Below are positions 41,901 to 52,297 of a stretch of 64,000 bases of DNA, in pieces. Each line of letters starts with the position of its first letter. Position 1 is the stretch's first letter. The stretch spans positions 1-64,000 of the forward strand of contig JAOMTZ010000005.1 of NCBI GenBank assembly GCA_028356125.1, given 5' to 3'. The position numbers and the translations under genes are program-made. The stretch is from Candidatus Poseidoniaceae archaeon (GTDB lineage: Archaea; Thermoplasmatota; Poseidoniia; Poseidoniales; Poseidoniaceae). The notes below the pieces were generated by a model, which worked only from the letters and a program-made list of their open reading frames with translations, was not told where the DNA came from and ran no database searches.

Positions 41901-44900
41901 GATATTTCGATACAAGTTTTCGAACATAACCAATTAGAAGGGCGAATCGATTCTTATTCTTATGATTCAGGATTCGGAACATTCTCGCAGAAACCTATCT
42001 CTGTACGCATGGGCTACCATCATGGATGTTTGATTGACTATGACCATAAAATGAAATGCTGGGGATATAATGGTCATGGTGAAATCGGAAATTCTTACAC
42101 GGGTAGTCAGTATACTTATCCAACCAACATAAATCATGGTTACATGACTTCAAGTAGAGATATGGATGTTGGAACATATCAGGTTTGTTCAATTGATAAT
42201 GAAAGTCAATTATGGTGTTGGGGATACAACCCCTATGGGAATCTAGGAGTCGGTGATGCCACGGTTAGAAATACCCCCTCTCAGGTAAAAGACATCACAA
42301 ATATACTACAAGTTAGTGTTGGGCAATATTTAGCATGTGCTTTAGATAGTTCTTGGGATGTTTACTGCTGGGGTTATAATAACCAAGGCCAAGCGGGAGA
42401 ATCTTCCCTTTCTAACCAACTAAGACCAAATTTGATTTCAGGTTTAGGTGATTCCAGGCCGACAATGGTCTCTGCTGGTGATTCTTTCGCATGTTCTTTG
42501 ATAGAAAACGGTTCTGTGGCTTGTTGGGGCGCTAATAATTTAGGTCAGTTAGGTATTGGTTCAACTGTGCAATCCTATGAACAAATACAGTGGCCTAATT
42601 TACCTCAAGGATTATCTGCATCATCTATTTCTGTTGGAAGCAATCATGCTTGTGCAATAATGGATGATTACAGCCTATACTGTTGGGGACAGAATAACTA
42701 CGGGCAAGTTGGGGTTGGAAATACTACAGATATTCTATCTCCAACACAAATTCTAGATTCATCTTACGAAGTTGTTGGAGTTACCACTGGAGTCTCTAGT
42801 ACATGCTCATGGCTTAGAAATGGTTCAGCATTATGTTGGGGATACAATCCATATGGTAACCTAGGAAATGGCAACGCAACACAAATGGATGAACCGGCTT
42901 GGGTAAGACCACACTCTCTGAATACAGACATGAAGATAATTACTATGCATAATACTCTGTATAATACATGCGCAATGTATGATAACGGTGCGATTAGTTG
43001 TTGGGGCCAGGGACAGACATACTGGGGCAATGGAGATGGCTCGGCTGGCAATCGGAACTATCCACAGTCATTCGTTTACAATCAGTATACTGGACAAAGA
43101 TATGATGGATCAGGAAGTGTGGTTTCAAATTTGAATTACCTAGAAGGCTACCCTAGAGAAGAGAAGTTGCAAAACATAGGCTGGAACTCCAATAGTTCTG
43201 TATCTGGAGTTATGCCAAATGGCCTCTCTTACAATTCTAGTAGTGAGATTTTATCTTATGATGGTTCAACATTAACCCCTGGAAACTTCAATATCCAGAT
43301 AACTGATGATTTCGGTTCAAGAAATTTGCAAGTCTCTTACTCATCAGTTAACACCAATTCTAAAGAAGGAAGAATAGATTCTGCGTGGTTAGGAAATGCT
43401 AGTTTCAATTCCGTACAAAACAAAGACTATCAACAAATTGTCAGTATAGATAACTCAAAACAACACACCTGCATATTAGAACTCGATGGTGATGTATTAT
43501 GTTGGGGCCTAGGGACATCATATCAGTTAGGAGCAGGAAGTACTACTAGCCACACTTATCCTTATGAAACAAATGTTGATAATTACTATCCGAATCTAAA
43601 TTACTCTTCAATTTCAACAGGTGACACACATACTTGTGCCCTTGATTCAAACTCTGAACTTCTATGCTGGGGATCACGTACATACTACATGTTAGGAGAT
43701 AACTCTGCATCTGGGACCCAAAATTATCCTTACAAATACACAGGAGATTCTGAAGTTTATGGTAAGAAATTAGCAATGGTCTCTTCAGGTGGACAGCACA
43801 CATGTGCAATCAGAGCTGACGCAACCACATGGTGCTGGGGTATGGGTAATTATGGCCAAACTGGTGATGGAAGTGTCAACTCTGGAACTCAACCCAAGCA
43901 AGTACAATTCCCTAACAATTTGTCAGCAACTAGCCTAAGTCTTGGTTATTCCAGTACTTGTGCAATTGTTGATACTGGCGACATATATTGCTGGGGTCGT
44001 AATCATGTAGGTCAGTTAGGCATTGGTAATACCACTGATCAATCCTTGCCTCTCAAAGTATTGTTACCAAGTGGTAGAACTGCATTAGCATTAGAGTCTG
44101 GAGATTACCATACCTGTGCTATTTTAGACGACTATTCAGTGAAATGCTGGGGTCAAAATTCTAACGGACAGATTGGAGATGGAACTACAGATGATAGAAC
44201 GTCACCAGCTTCAGTAATTCTTTCAGGAGTAAATGACCCAATTCAATTATCTGCTGGGCAATCAAGTACCTGTGCAGTGTTTGATAATGGAAGAATCAAA
44301 TGCTGGGGTCTGAACTCTAATGGTGAACTTGGAATTGGCAATCAAAATCAACAAAACTCGCCTCAAGACCTTAACTCGATTTCTCATCTCCACGCTTCAC
44401 ATGTAACTGTTGGAAATGCATTCGCTTGTGCTACATTCCATGATGGAGCACCTAGATGTTGGGGTAATGGTGGTAGCGGAAAATTAGGTACTGGCTCAAC
44501 CTCATCAAGCAATGTACCAGTAGCAATTCGTGAATATGCTCCTGGAAATATAACCATAATCGAAGGTAGTGACATTTCAATCCCTCTAACTGTTGCAGGC
44601 TGGGATTACACCACTTCTGCATCTGGAACTTATCCAACTGGTGTAACTTGGGATAATGTCACAGAATCGATTATTGTTGATTCAAATTTGCAAGTTGGTA
44701 ACTATACAGTTTCTGTTACTGTTTCAAATTCGATTAAGAGCGTTTCAGCATCGATTGACTTGGCAGTAATAGACAGAATCGATAGATGGAGTGACAGAGT
44801 AGAGTCACACTCTCTAGGAATGTCAATGCTTAGCAAAAATGATTTGGTTCCAGTGGATATTTCAATAGGAAGGCTGCACTCTTGTTTCATAACAAATTCA

Positions 44901-47900
44901 TCAAATTATTGTCAAGGATACAATACCAATGGCCAACTCGGTGAAAATTCATATTCACAAAGGAATACTCCATACGAGATATATGGTTTTGATGAACCAT
45001 TGAATTCCATTTCTAGCGGAAATGAACACACATGTGCAATAGACGAAGGCGGAGAATTGTACTGTTGGGGCTACAACGCATATGGACAGATTGCGACAGG
45101 AACTAGTGCTTGGAATTCCAAATATAACACCCCTCAAAAAATATCTATTGATTATTCATCAAACCAATTACCTCCTGCACTTCAAATATCAACTGGAGGT
45201 TCCCATTCTTGCGGAATTTTCGAAGATTCAAACCTATATTGTTGGGGATACAATAACTATGGTCAATTAGGACTTGGAGATGTAACCCAAAGGAATCGTC
45301 CAGTAATTGTAGAAACCTCTGGTGATGACTTATTTACCGATATTTCTCTAGGACTCTCTCATAGTTGCGGAATAATCAAAAATGGCTCTGTTTACTGTTG
45401 GGGATACAATAACTATGGTCAACTTGGCGATTCAACCAATGATATTAGCAACGTACCAGTTTACTCTCAGTTGCCATCTGGTAGCAAAGCTGTCGCAATT
45501 TCAGTTGGTCATTACCACAATTGTGCAATCATGGATAATTCATCAGTATACTGTTGGGGACGTAATAGCCATAGCCAATTAGGAAATGGAAATCAAACAA
45601 ATATGAATATACCAGTACATGTCAATATACCAATTGGCTCAAACCCAGTTCAAATTTCGAGCGGTGTCAGCCATACATGTACGGTTATGGATAATGGTTC
45701 GATGTATTGCTGGGGGCACAATGATTACGGGCAAGTCGAAGGTCCAGTTACTGAAAACTTGGGTAGTTATGTTTACAATCCAACCTACGTCTCTACAAAA
45801 TTCAATCACAGAGTCGTTTCAGTAGGTGTTGGCGAAGGATACACATGCATAATCACAGAACACGCAGCTATTTCTTGTTGGGGATCAACTAGTTATAGTA
45901 AACTTGTAGAACTAAACGAAAATAAGGTCTCTAAACTAAGATATGTTATCTCTGAGGAATACGAATATTCAATTCAACCAATGGGCTGGAATATCGTAGA
46001 TTATTCAATCAGTAACCTCCCTCAGGGCATGACAATGAATGAATCCAAATTATCTATCAACTCTGAAGCAAACCAAACTGGAAGCCTTTCCTGGATTGTA
46101 AATACAACTCTTGGAAACACTCAAGGTACAATCGATTATGAAGCTATGTTGATTGATCGCAGACCTAGTTCTGCTCCTGCATGGACGAACTCAATTTCTT
46201 ACAAAGAAGACGATTCTGCAGTTTCAATGACTTCGGTTGATGCATGGTTAAATCATGCATGTGGAATCGATGAAGATGGAAAGGTATACTGCTGGGGTGC
46301 GAATGGTGATGGCCAGTTAGGTGATTTGTCAACTAACAGAAGGTCAAGTCCGAATCCAGTCCGTTTCTCTGGAGATGACCCTGTAGCGATTCAGGTTTCA
46401 ACTAGCCCACATAACTCATGTATACTTACAGATGAAGGGAGAGTAATGTGTTGGGGAGACGGTTCTAAGGGGCAAAATGGCCAAGGAACATGGGATACTA
46501 ATGGCGATCGCTATGACCTAAAAACTCCAGGGGAAGTTCTTCTACCGTGGTCAAGTAATGCAGTAATGATCAGTACAGGTTACCAATTTGCATGCTCACT
46601 GTTGGATGATGGAGATGTTTACTGTTGGGGAGACAACGGATATGGACAATTAGGTGATGGGACAACAACTGGCTCTGGTTTACCAAAGAAAGTAATGCTT
46701 CCAGATGATAGATTTGCGATTTCAATCGACACTAGTTATGGGCATAGTTGTGCTGTACTAGATAACGGAGAAATGTACTGTTGGGGTAAACAACAGTACG
46801 GGAATATGGGAACTGGGCTGGGGTATATTGCAAGCACTTCTGCTCTTTACAAAATAAAAACTCCTATCAAAGTTGAGATTCCACAATCAAAATCTGTATC
46901 CTTCATGGGAGTTGGTGAATATCATGGCTGTGCAGTAATGACCGACAATACTCTTTGGTGCTGGGGCCGCAATGACCATGGCGAAGTAGGAGTCGGTAAT
47001 TCATCTTCAGAAAACAACGAAATAATTCGGAAACCTATGCAGATTGATATGCAATTCTACAGTCCAATTATTGCCATTGATTTAGGTTCTGAATCAACTT
47101 GTACTCTTCATGATGATGGTTCTCTGAATTGTTGGGGAGAGAATGATGATGGAGAAATTGGTAATGGATTAATCGGAGGAGACACCTCATCTCCAATTTC
47201 AATCCAACTAGATGGTGGAGTAACTGCAACAGGAATCACATCTGGTTATCAATTCAAATGTGCCACTGCATCAGATGGTACTGTCCAATGTTGGGGAACT
47301 AATGGCTATAGTCAATTGGGCGATGGAACTCAAGAACCGAGTGCTTATCCACAAGTTGTAGATATGGATATTCCATCCACCAGCACAACTCTAACTTATC
47401 TTGAAGGTGAAATTACTCAAAATCAAAATTATGTATCAGGATGGAATTACACATTCAGTGTATCTCCTCCACTTCCGCAAGGGTTTGCTCTAGACTATGA
47501 AACCGGTTCAATTATGTCAATTGGGAATTCTACATTCGGAGTATCTAGGCATAATGTATCAGCTATGGCTGGACCATACACCACAACAGTTGAGGTAACA
47601 ATTGCTGTAATCAGAGATACTGATGGGGACGGAACTCCTGATGCTGAAGATTATGATGATGATGATGATGGAAACCTAGACAGTTTGGATAATTGTCCAA
47701 GTCAGGCAGGAACCTCAACATTGGGTGGTTATGTGGGATGTCCGGACTCAGATGGAGACGGCTGGGCAGACTTAATCGATCCATTCGATGACGATAGCAC
47801 TCAATGGAAGGACACAGATGGCGATGGTTATGGCGATAATCCGGATGGGACTACACCTGATATTTGGATTCTAGATTCCTCGCAGTGGTTTGATTCAGAT

Positions 47901-49511
47901 GGAGACGGCTACGGTGACAATGAATTCGGAACTAGAGGTGACACATGTCCAACCGAAGAAGGTTACAGTACGATTGATGTTTACGGATGTATAGACTCTG
48001 ATTCTGATGGTTGGTCTAATTCGGGAGATTCATTCCCATTCACTAATTCACAATGGGCAGACAGAGATGGAGACGGCTGGGGAGACAACCAAACTCAAGG
48101 TGCAGAATTGATAGATATATTCCCTTCAGATGGAACTCAGTGGAATGACACTGATGGCGATGGTCATGGAGACAACAAGTACGGAACTGAAGGAGATTGG
48201 TTCCCTAATGATCCTGACCGATGGGCAGATTCTGATAGAGATGGTGTAGCTGATGAGGATGACGATTTCGTAAATGATGCAACTCAGTCATCCGACAGAG
48301 ATGGAGACTTGTACGGAGATGACCCATTAGGAAATCGAGCCGATGAATTCCCAGATGACCCTACAGAATGGAAAGATACCGATGGTGATGGAGTTGGAAA
48401 CAACGCAGATGCATTCCCATTCGACCCGACACAAACTACTGACACAGATGGCGACGGGTACGGAGATAACCCTCTTGGTTCAGGGGCTGATATATTCCCA
48501 GATAACCCAACACAATGGGAAGATGACGATGAGGATGGATTGGGAGATAATCTAACTGGAACCGATGCTGACCCATTCCTAAACGACTTCGATAACGATG
48601 GTTACAATGACAGTATTGACGTTCTTCCAAAGTTATATTCTCCAGGAGACTTAGATAATGATGGTTATCTTGATGATGACGATTGGGCTCCTAGAGACTA
48701 CAGAGAATGGGCTGACTTTGATGGTGATGGCAAGGGTGACAATGAAGACCCTGATGATGACAATGATGGTTATGCAGATACCGATGAGATAAGACAGAAG
48801 ACAGATCCATATGATGACGGTGATGTACCTGTGGAAAGTTTCGAAATTGTAGTTCCTGGAACAAGTGTCGGACTTGGTGCTTGGGACCTAATTGGAATGT
48901 TTGGAGGAATACCTCTATTCTCTTGGATATTATTTGGATTTGTAACAAGAAACAAGCGTTGTGCTAAATTTGAAGATATGCTAAATGAAGCACGTTCTAG
49001 AGATGAATTAGAACAGGTTGCTCTAAAGTGGGAATATTCTCTGATGCTAAGATTACTCGGTCCACACCAAGGTATTAGACTTGAAAGAATTCGTTCAGAG
49101 CTCGATGATGTATTTGAAAAATATGAGGACTCAATGGTTTATCCAGGAGAGGATCAAACGCAACTTGTAGAAAAGGTAATTCCTGAAATTATTCACACTG
49201 TTGAAACTGAACCAACTGTTGTTGAGACTCCAATTCAGCCTGTTTATTCGCAACCTGTCGTGCCGGAAGCAACAACTGCTCCAGTGTATTCACAACCAGT
49301 TGAACCAGTACCAGAAACTGCACCAGTATATTCACAGCCGGTTGAAACAGTGCAGGAGAATATTCCTGCAGTTGCAGAGACTGCATATGCGCCATCGGCT
49401 TCTACAGTTGGAACTGTGGGCACAGATGGTTATGAATGGCTGACTGATAATGGTCAAAATTACTACAGATTAGCAAATTCAGGTGCGGAATGGACATTGT
49501 GGCAAGGTTGA
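38925..49511 (+). CDS. Giant surface protein: six RCC1 propellers, Ig-like domains, TSP3 stalk, membrane anchor
   Basis: 3528 residues. After a signal peptide (LWVALFLSLLMIGLAQ) come 42 RCC1-type blades, each with a CWG core (for example VYCWGYNNYGQLGDST) and usually a second Cys about 10-12 residues earlier. They fall into six groups of exactly seven, each a full propeller, each followed by an Ig-like (He_PIG-type) domain at about residues 457-540, 922-1002, 1402-1479, 1874-1951, 2336-2410 and 2822-2896. A thrombospondin-type-3 Asp-rich stalk (DTDGDGYGDNP repeats) covers about 2897-3292, predicted to bind calcium. One transmembrane helix (LIGMFGGIPLFSWILFGFV, about 3318-3336) is followed by a basic cytoplasmic domain, PVYSQPV repeats and a Trp-rich end (GYEWL...YR...WTLW). 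Probably an adhesin or ligand-binding surface fibre. Confidence 0.9.
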   Translation: MANHSKLWVALFLSLLMIGLAQTSYVTVDDENIDVISHSDETISKSSPLNLSTGFNPKTFVDNAIFFDSVRAESVSVGFRSSCIVYDDQSLTCTGYNYQGLLGVGYDTPNPYLLKEHVDVNFPGNVKVSQVEVGYDSTCAIDTDGGLWCWGYNNHGKTGTGSPESYIMSPEKVLIDENESVSEVAIGYQHMCALTDSKKIYCWGNNNYGQSLLPHSGSVNVPTEVNLDSEIIPVSISGKMHHTCILNQNGAVYCWGQNNYGQLGDGTTNNRNEMVQSILPSSDPAVFLVAGYMHSCALLESGEMRCWGNNDQGQLGVKSMTPNSYKFPTKVLDLPLDPISFDLGYQYTCALLKTQTSICWGQNTYGQLGDATVTGFNTNSYNGNHKQVLTNYNSQNYENSLGLSVGYYTTCSVFDTGRVACWGYGGNGQIGDGAASSRTYPYYNRVTVGEETSDLLFPVSKELRISPFVDGINYSVSVTPSLPYGFALESETGAIIHDGTGSLNTSFHNLTFTAGEDEVTIPVSITVKESLPYPSRVRSHLGGLSLLDDYSSGGVMSISSTKDHVCINQESGEIHCWGDGLGGKLATNADTDQSTPQPTSTSVSYNVLRDTYYVASATEHNCALTNSGEVYCWGEADDGRLGHSSTTDSKVPVLAPFPNHRSVEMIATHESHNCAITDDGSVYCWGNNTDGQIGVGYKSNYLGSPTKTNLLDGSMAVAISVGDSFSCAVLSNASVTCWGGNDLGQLGDGTNTNSTAPGSIVQLSQDAVTVSSGQSHSCAILQDGKVACWGNNDYGQLGDGTLIDKSSPVIAQLPSSKSAVMIDVGISHTCAVMNDGSLYCWGLNANHQLADGTNAFKSVPIQSSLPNGISATLVTAGEGHTCILTNESTIYCIGANSEGQLGDSTTASRTIFTETKWNQNNSISSLYYTLGYASNNKISFTGWGDEYNVTSTLLPAGLTLDSEKGVLMYNGMSTFSDTITIFVTDGNVNFSKDISIQVFEHNQLEGRIDSYSYDSGFGTFSQKPISVRMGYHHGCLIDYDHKMKCWGYNGHGEIGNSYTGSQYTYPTNINHGYMTSSRDMDVGTYQVCSIDNESQLWCWGYNPYGNLGVGDATVRNTPSQVKDITNILQVSVGQYLACALDSSWDVYCWGYNNQGQAGESSLSNQLRPNLISGLGDSRPTMVSAGDSFACSLIENGSVACWGANNLGQLGIGSTVQSYEQIQWPNLPQGLSASSISVGSNHACAIMDDYSLYCWGQNNYGQVGVGNTTDILSPTQILDSSYEVVGVTTGVSSTCSWLRNGSALCWGYNPYGNLGNGNATQMDEPAWVRPHSLNTDMKIITMHNTLYNTCAMYDNGAISCWGQGQTYWGNGDGSAGNRNYPQSFVYNQYTGQRYDGSGSVVSNLNYLEGYPREEKLQNIGWNSNSSVSGVMPNGLSYNSSSEILSYDGSTLTPGNFNIQITDDFGSRNLQVSYSSVNTNSKEGRIDSAWLGNASFNSVQNKDYQQIVSIDNSKQHTCILELDGDVLCWGLGTSYQLGAGSTTSHTYPYETNVDNYYPNLNYSSISTGDTHTCALDSNSELLCWGSRTYYMLGDNSASGTQNYPYKYTGDSEVYGKKLAMVSSGGQHTCAIRADATTWCWGMGNYGQTGDGSVNSGTQPKQVQFPNNLSATSLSLGYSSTCAIVDTGDIYCWGRNHVGQLGIGNTTDQSLPLKVLLPSGRTALALESGDYHTCAILDDYSVKCWGQNSNGQIGDGTTDDRTSPASVILSGVNDPIQLSAGQSSTCAVFDNGRIKCWGLNSNGELGIGNQNQQNSPQDLNSISHLHASHVTVGNAFACATFHDGAPRCWGNGGSGKLGTGSTSSSNVPVAIREYAPGNITIIEGSDISIPLTVAGWDYTTSASGTYPTGVTWDNVTESIIVDSNLQVGNYTVSVTVSNSIKSVSASIDLAVIDRIDRWSDRVESHSLGMSMLSKNDLVPVDISIGRLHSCFITNSSNYCQGYNTNGQLGENSYSQRNTPYEIYGFDEPLNSISSGNEHTCAIDEGGELYCWGYNAYGQIATGTSAWNSKYNTPQKISIDYSSNQLPPALQISTGGSHSCGIFEDSNLYCWGYNNYGQLGLGDVTQRNRPVIVETSGDDLFTDISLGLSHSCGIIKNGSVYCWGYNNYGQLGDSTNDISNVPVYSQLPSGSKAVAISVGHYHNCAIMDNSSVYCWGRNSHSQLGNGNQTNMNIPVHVNIPIGSNPVQISSGVSHTCTVMDNGSMYCWGHNDYGQVEGPVTENLGSYVYNPTYVSTKFNHRVVSVGVGEGYTCIITEHAAISCWGSTSYSKLVELNENKVSKLRYVISEEYEYSIQPMGWNIVDYSISNLPQGMTMNESKLSINSEANQTGSLSWIVNTTLGNTQGTIDYEAMLIDRRPSSAPAWTNSISYKEDDSAVSMTSVDAWLNHACGIDEDGKVYCWGANGDGQLGDLSTNRRSSPNPVRFSGDDPVAIQVSTSPHNSCILTDEGRVMCWGDGSKGQNGQGTWDTNGDRYDLKTPGEVLLPWSSNAVMISTGYQFACSLLDDGDVYCWGDNGYGQLGDGTTTGSGLPKKVMLPDDRFAISIDTSYGHSCAVLDNGEMYCWGKQQYGNMGTGLGYIASTSALYKIKTPIKVEIPQSKSVSFMGVGEYHGCAVMTDNTLWCWGRNDHGEVGVGNSSSENNEIIRKPMQIDMQFYSPIIAIDLGSESTCTLHDDGSLNCWGENDDGEIGNGLIGGDTSSPISIQLDGGVTATGITSGYQFKCATASDGTVQCWGTNGYSQLGDGTQEPSAYPQVVDMDIPSTSTTLTYLEGEITQNQNYVSGWNYTFSVSPPLPQGFALDYETGSIMSIGNSTFGVSRHNVSAMAGPYTTTVEVTIAVIRDTDGDGTPDAEDYDDDDDGNLDSLDNCPSQAGTSTLGGYVGCPDSDGDGWADLIDPFDDDSTQWKDTDGDGYGDNPDGTTPDIWILDSSQWFDSDGDGYGDNEFGTRGDTCPTEEGYSTIDVYGCIDSDSDGWSNSGDSFPFTNSQWADRDGDGWGDNQTQGAELIDIFPSDGTQWNDTDGDGHGDNKYGTEGDWFPNDPDRWADSDRDGVADEDDDFVNDATQSSDRDGDLYGDDPLGNRADEFPDDPTEWKDTDGDGVGNNADAFPFDPTQTTDTDGDGYGDNPLGSGADIFPDNPTQWEDDDEDGLGDNLTGTDADPFLNDFDNDGYNDSIDVLPKLYSPGDLDNDGYLDDDDWAPRDYREWADFDGDGKGDNEDPDDDNDGYADTDEIRQKTDPYDDGDVPVESFEIVVPGTSVGLGAWDLIGMFGGIPLFSWILFGFVTRNKRCAKFEDMLNEARSRDELEQVALKWEYSLMLRLLGPHQGIRLERIRSELDDVFEKYEDSMVYPGEDQTQLVEKVIPEIIHTVETEPTVVETPIQPVYSQPVVPEATTAPVYSQPVEPVPETAPVYSQPVETVQENIPAVAETAYAPSASTVGTVGTDGYEWLTDNGQNYYRLANSGAEWTLWQG

Positions 49512-49555
49512 CTTGAAACACTAATCGTTATGATGTGTAGCCGCCTAGTCCAATT

Positions 49556-52297
49556 GTGACAGTAAAGCCTTGGGTAGTAGTTGCCGTAATGGCTATGATG
49601 TGCTTAATGCCATATCAATCGATAGATTTCGGTTATTTGAGCGATGAAACTGAATCAAAGGAGGGCTCTGGCCAAGGACAAGGTCCCGCAGATATTCTTC
49701 TGATGGGAAACAGTTACGTCGCCTCTAATTCACTTCACAATTTGGTAGATGGAGTGATGAGTGCAGCATCAACTCCAGCTAATCTATCCACCCTGAATGG
49801 TGGTGGAATGTTATTATCACAGCATGCTAGCAATGTAGCAACGTCAGGTCACCAATGGAATACCACACTCAATAATGGCGTATGGGACTGGGTTGTATTG
49901 CAGGACCAAAGCCAAGTTCCAGGCTTGCCAAGAACAGATACGTATTGGATTAATAGCAACGATGGCGCAGTTGAACTTGCTGAAGTTATCGAAGATAATG
50001 GTGGAGAGACTGTACTGATGATGACATGGGGACGTCGTGCAGGAGACGGTGCTAATCCTTGGCACGGCTACAACCAGAGATTCTCTAACTTCTCAAATAT
50101 GCAAGGCGAGTTAGCAAGTGGTTACTTAGATTATCGAGACAACATTACTGCCAATGGAGACACCGCTTGGGTTGCCCCAGTTGGACTTGCTTTCGAGCAC
50201 ATTCATGACAAGATTGTGGCAGAAGGTGGAACACCTACCGATTCAGGAAACACGTTCTATGATCTGTATACAGGAGACGGGAGTCATCCTTCACTTTCCG
50301 GCTCTTATCTTGCTGCAACTGTAATCTATGCAACGATTACAGGAAACGATCCTGTCGGCCTATCTCATTCTACAAGCCTATCCAATGGCCTTGTACTAGA
50401 ACTACAACAAGCAGCTGCAGCAACTGTATTCAACGAAACAAGCCACCTATATTACCCCTGGCAAACCACATCATCAAACCAAAATTCCCTAGGTTTCAAT
50501 CCAATTCCTGACCCCCAAAATAGTTCAAGACTGCGTTCTACATTCAGTCTCTCTTCAACCTCTAGCACCTCATTCCAAGAAAATCCAAACATGTACTCTA
50601 ATGAATACGCAGACGGTAGAGTTGTAACCTTGTTCCAAGATGCTTTCGTATCAGTTGGTGGTGTAGTTTATCTGCCAAGTATTATCCTATCATCATATCC
50701 AGAAGTAGGTGGGGAAAACGAACTCTCAATCGACGATTTAAACTTAGAATTAAGCATCTCTCTGAGTAATAATTTCTCTAATTTCAAATCCTGTAAACCT
50801 TACGTAACGGCACACAATATCATAGCATACTGCAATGATTATGATTCGGAGCCTGCGAATTTGATTCTTGACAATAATTCCTCGACTTACCTATATCAAA
50901 ATCAAGATTTATTTGTCAAGTGGGACATGAACGGACAATTACAAGATTATTGGACACCACATATCAACTCCACAACCAATCAATGGAACAGTTTTCTTAG
51001 GCTTCACTCTAGCACAAGATACCAATGGAACACCCAAATTATGGGTCAAGATTTGTTGATGCTAATTAAAACAACTTCTACTGATACTGTTGATTTCCCA
51101 AATGGAAGTGTCGGTTGTGTAGTCTACGGAAACTGTGTGACTTTAGTAAAAATTGACCTGAATGGAACTGTTCTAGAGCATATTTCATTTGGAAAATATT
51201 CGAATGCTATGAGCCGATACACAGGGTGCAGTATTGATAGATTCCATGTTGCAAATAATTCTGCGGTACAAATGAAAATTAGTGAGGCTTGTGATGTATT
51301 TGATTCTTCAGGAAATCAAATCACAACAGGCCACTCATTAAGTAGCCACATAGGATTTGATTCAAGCCTCAATCTAATAAGAACAATCCCTGAAACACCA
51401 TGCAGTGGCCTAAATATTTTTGAGGCAATAATACTTCACGATAAGACATACTACACAACAAAAGGCGGTAGTAATAGCCAATGTAACTCTGTGCGCAGCC
51501 AATATCTGCCGAGTACTATAACTCAATATAATCCGGAAGTAATTAATTCAATAGTTTCACTCCTTGCAAATGGTACTATTGAATGGTCATACTCTTGGAC
51601 TGATAATAGCAATTTGCTGGACACATATGGTTTGGTTGCGCTATCTTATGGCATTATTTGGACCGGACCAAAACTAACATCGGAAAATAATTGGGATGCT
51701 GAGATTAGTGCGAGGAGTTCTCCTTACTACGGCCCCGGGGGTTCAAATCGCGATTGGAGTCCTGTGTTTTCTCATTCAGGCGAATGGATTGATATCCACG
51801 ATGGTATTGTATGTAGTGGAGTTGGTAGCCTACAAAATAGACCAATCATTTACTCAGAATTTTCTACAGGATTCTCATGTGGCTATTACTACGGAAATAC
51901 TTGGAAATATAATTCCTATTCGATAGACATAGATAATGATGGAGTGGGTCATAACCTAGACTCTTTTCCGTTCGATTCAACCCAAGTGAAAGATTCTGAT
52001 TTAGATGGATATGGAGACAACATATTTGGAAATAATTCTGATGATTGCCCGACCGAACCAGGTAATTCTACATTCGATAGATTGGGTTGCTTGGACACAG
52101 ATGGCGACGGTCAATCCAATCTCAATGACTTCTATCCAACTGATCCAACACAAGTCAAAGATAGCGACTTTGACGGATATGGAGATAATCTAAATGGGAC
52201 AAGAGGAGATAATTGTCCTGATGTTTATGGAGAATCAAACAGAAACAACACCTATGGATGCCCTGACGCTGATTTTGATGGTTGGGCGGATGATTAA
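49556..52297 (+). CDS. SGNH-hydrolase surface protein, N-terminal part ending at in-frame TAA
   Basis: Starts with GTG at 49556 and a signal peptide (VVVAVMAMMCLMPYQ). Residues about 45-280 follow the SGNH hydrolase fold: DILLMGNSYVASNSL (block I, Ser), WVVLQDQSQVPG (later block) and DGSHPSLSGSYLAA (Asp-His). A long beta-rich region of unknown family follows, then TSP3 repeats (DSDLDGYGDN, DTDGDGQSN). The frame stops at TAA 52295-52297 inside a TSP3 repeat, yet continues in the same frame to 54034 with more repeats and an anchor. As written, the product lacks the membrane anchor of its relatives, so it would be released. Confidence 0.75.
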   Translation: MTVKPWVVVAVMAMMCLMPYQSIDFGYLSDETESKEGSGQGQGPADILLMGNSYVASNSLHNLVDGVMSAASTPANLSTLNGGGMLLSQHASNVATSGHQWNTTLNNGVWDWVVLQDQSQVPGLPRTDTYWINSNDGAVELAEVIEDNGGETVLMMTWGRRAGDGANPWHGYNQRFSNFSNMQGELASGYLDYRDNITANGDTAWVAPVGLAFEHIHDKIVAEGGTPTDSGNTFYDLYTGDGSHPSLSGSYLAATVIYATITGNDPVGLSHSTSLSNGLVLELQQAAAATVFNETSHLYYPWQTTSSNQNSLGFNPIPDPQNSSRLRSTFSLSSTSSTSFQENPNMYSNEYADGRVVTLFQDAFVSVGGVVYLPSIILSSYPEVGGENELSIDDLNLELSISLSNNFSNFKSCKPYVTAHNIIAYCNDYDSEPANLILDNNSSTYLYQNQDLFVKWDMNGQLQDYWTPHINSTTNQWNSFLRLHSSTRYQWNTQIMGQDLLMLIKTTSTDTVDFPNGSVGCVVYGNCVTLVKIDLNGTVLEHISFGKYSNAMSRYTGCSIDRFHVANNSAVQMKISEACDVFDSSGNQITTGHSLSSHIGFDSSLNLIRTIPETPCSGLNIFEAIILHDKTYYTTKGGSNSQCNSVRSQYLPSTITQYNPEVINSIVSLLANGTIEWSYSWTDNSNLLDTYGLVALSYGIIWTGPKLTSENNWDAEISARSSPYYGPGGSNRDWSPVFSHSGEWIDIHDGIVCSGVGSLQNRPIIYSEFSTGFSCGYYYGNTWKYNSYSIDIDNDGVGHNLDSFPFDSTQVKDSDLDGYGDNIFGNNSDDCPTEPGNSTFDRLGCLDTDGDGQSNLNDFYPTDPTQVKDSDFDGYGDNLNGTRGDNCPDVYGESNRNNTYGCPDADFDGWADD

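Noticed and set aside
38925..48800. Regularly spaced short repeats that could suggest a CRISPR array or tandem repeats
   Set aside because: Spacing is about 150-170 bases in the RCC1 part and follows the codon frame of one protein; there are no identical repeats with unique spacers and no cas genes.
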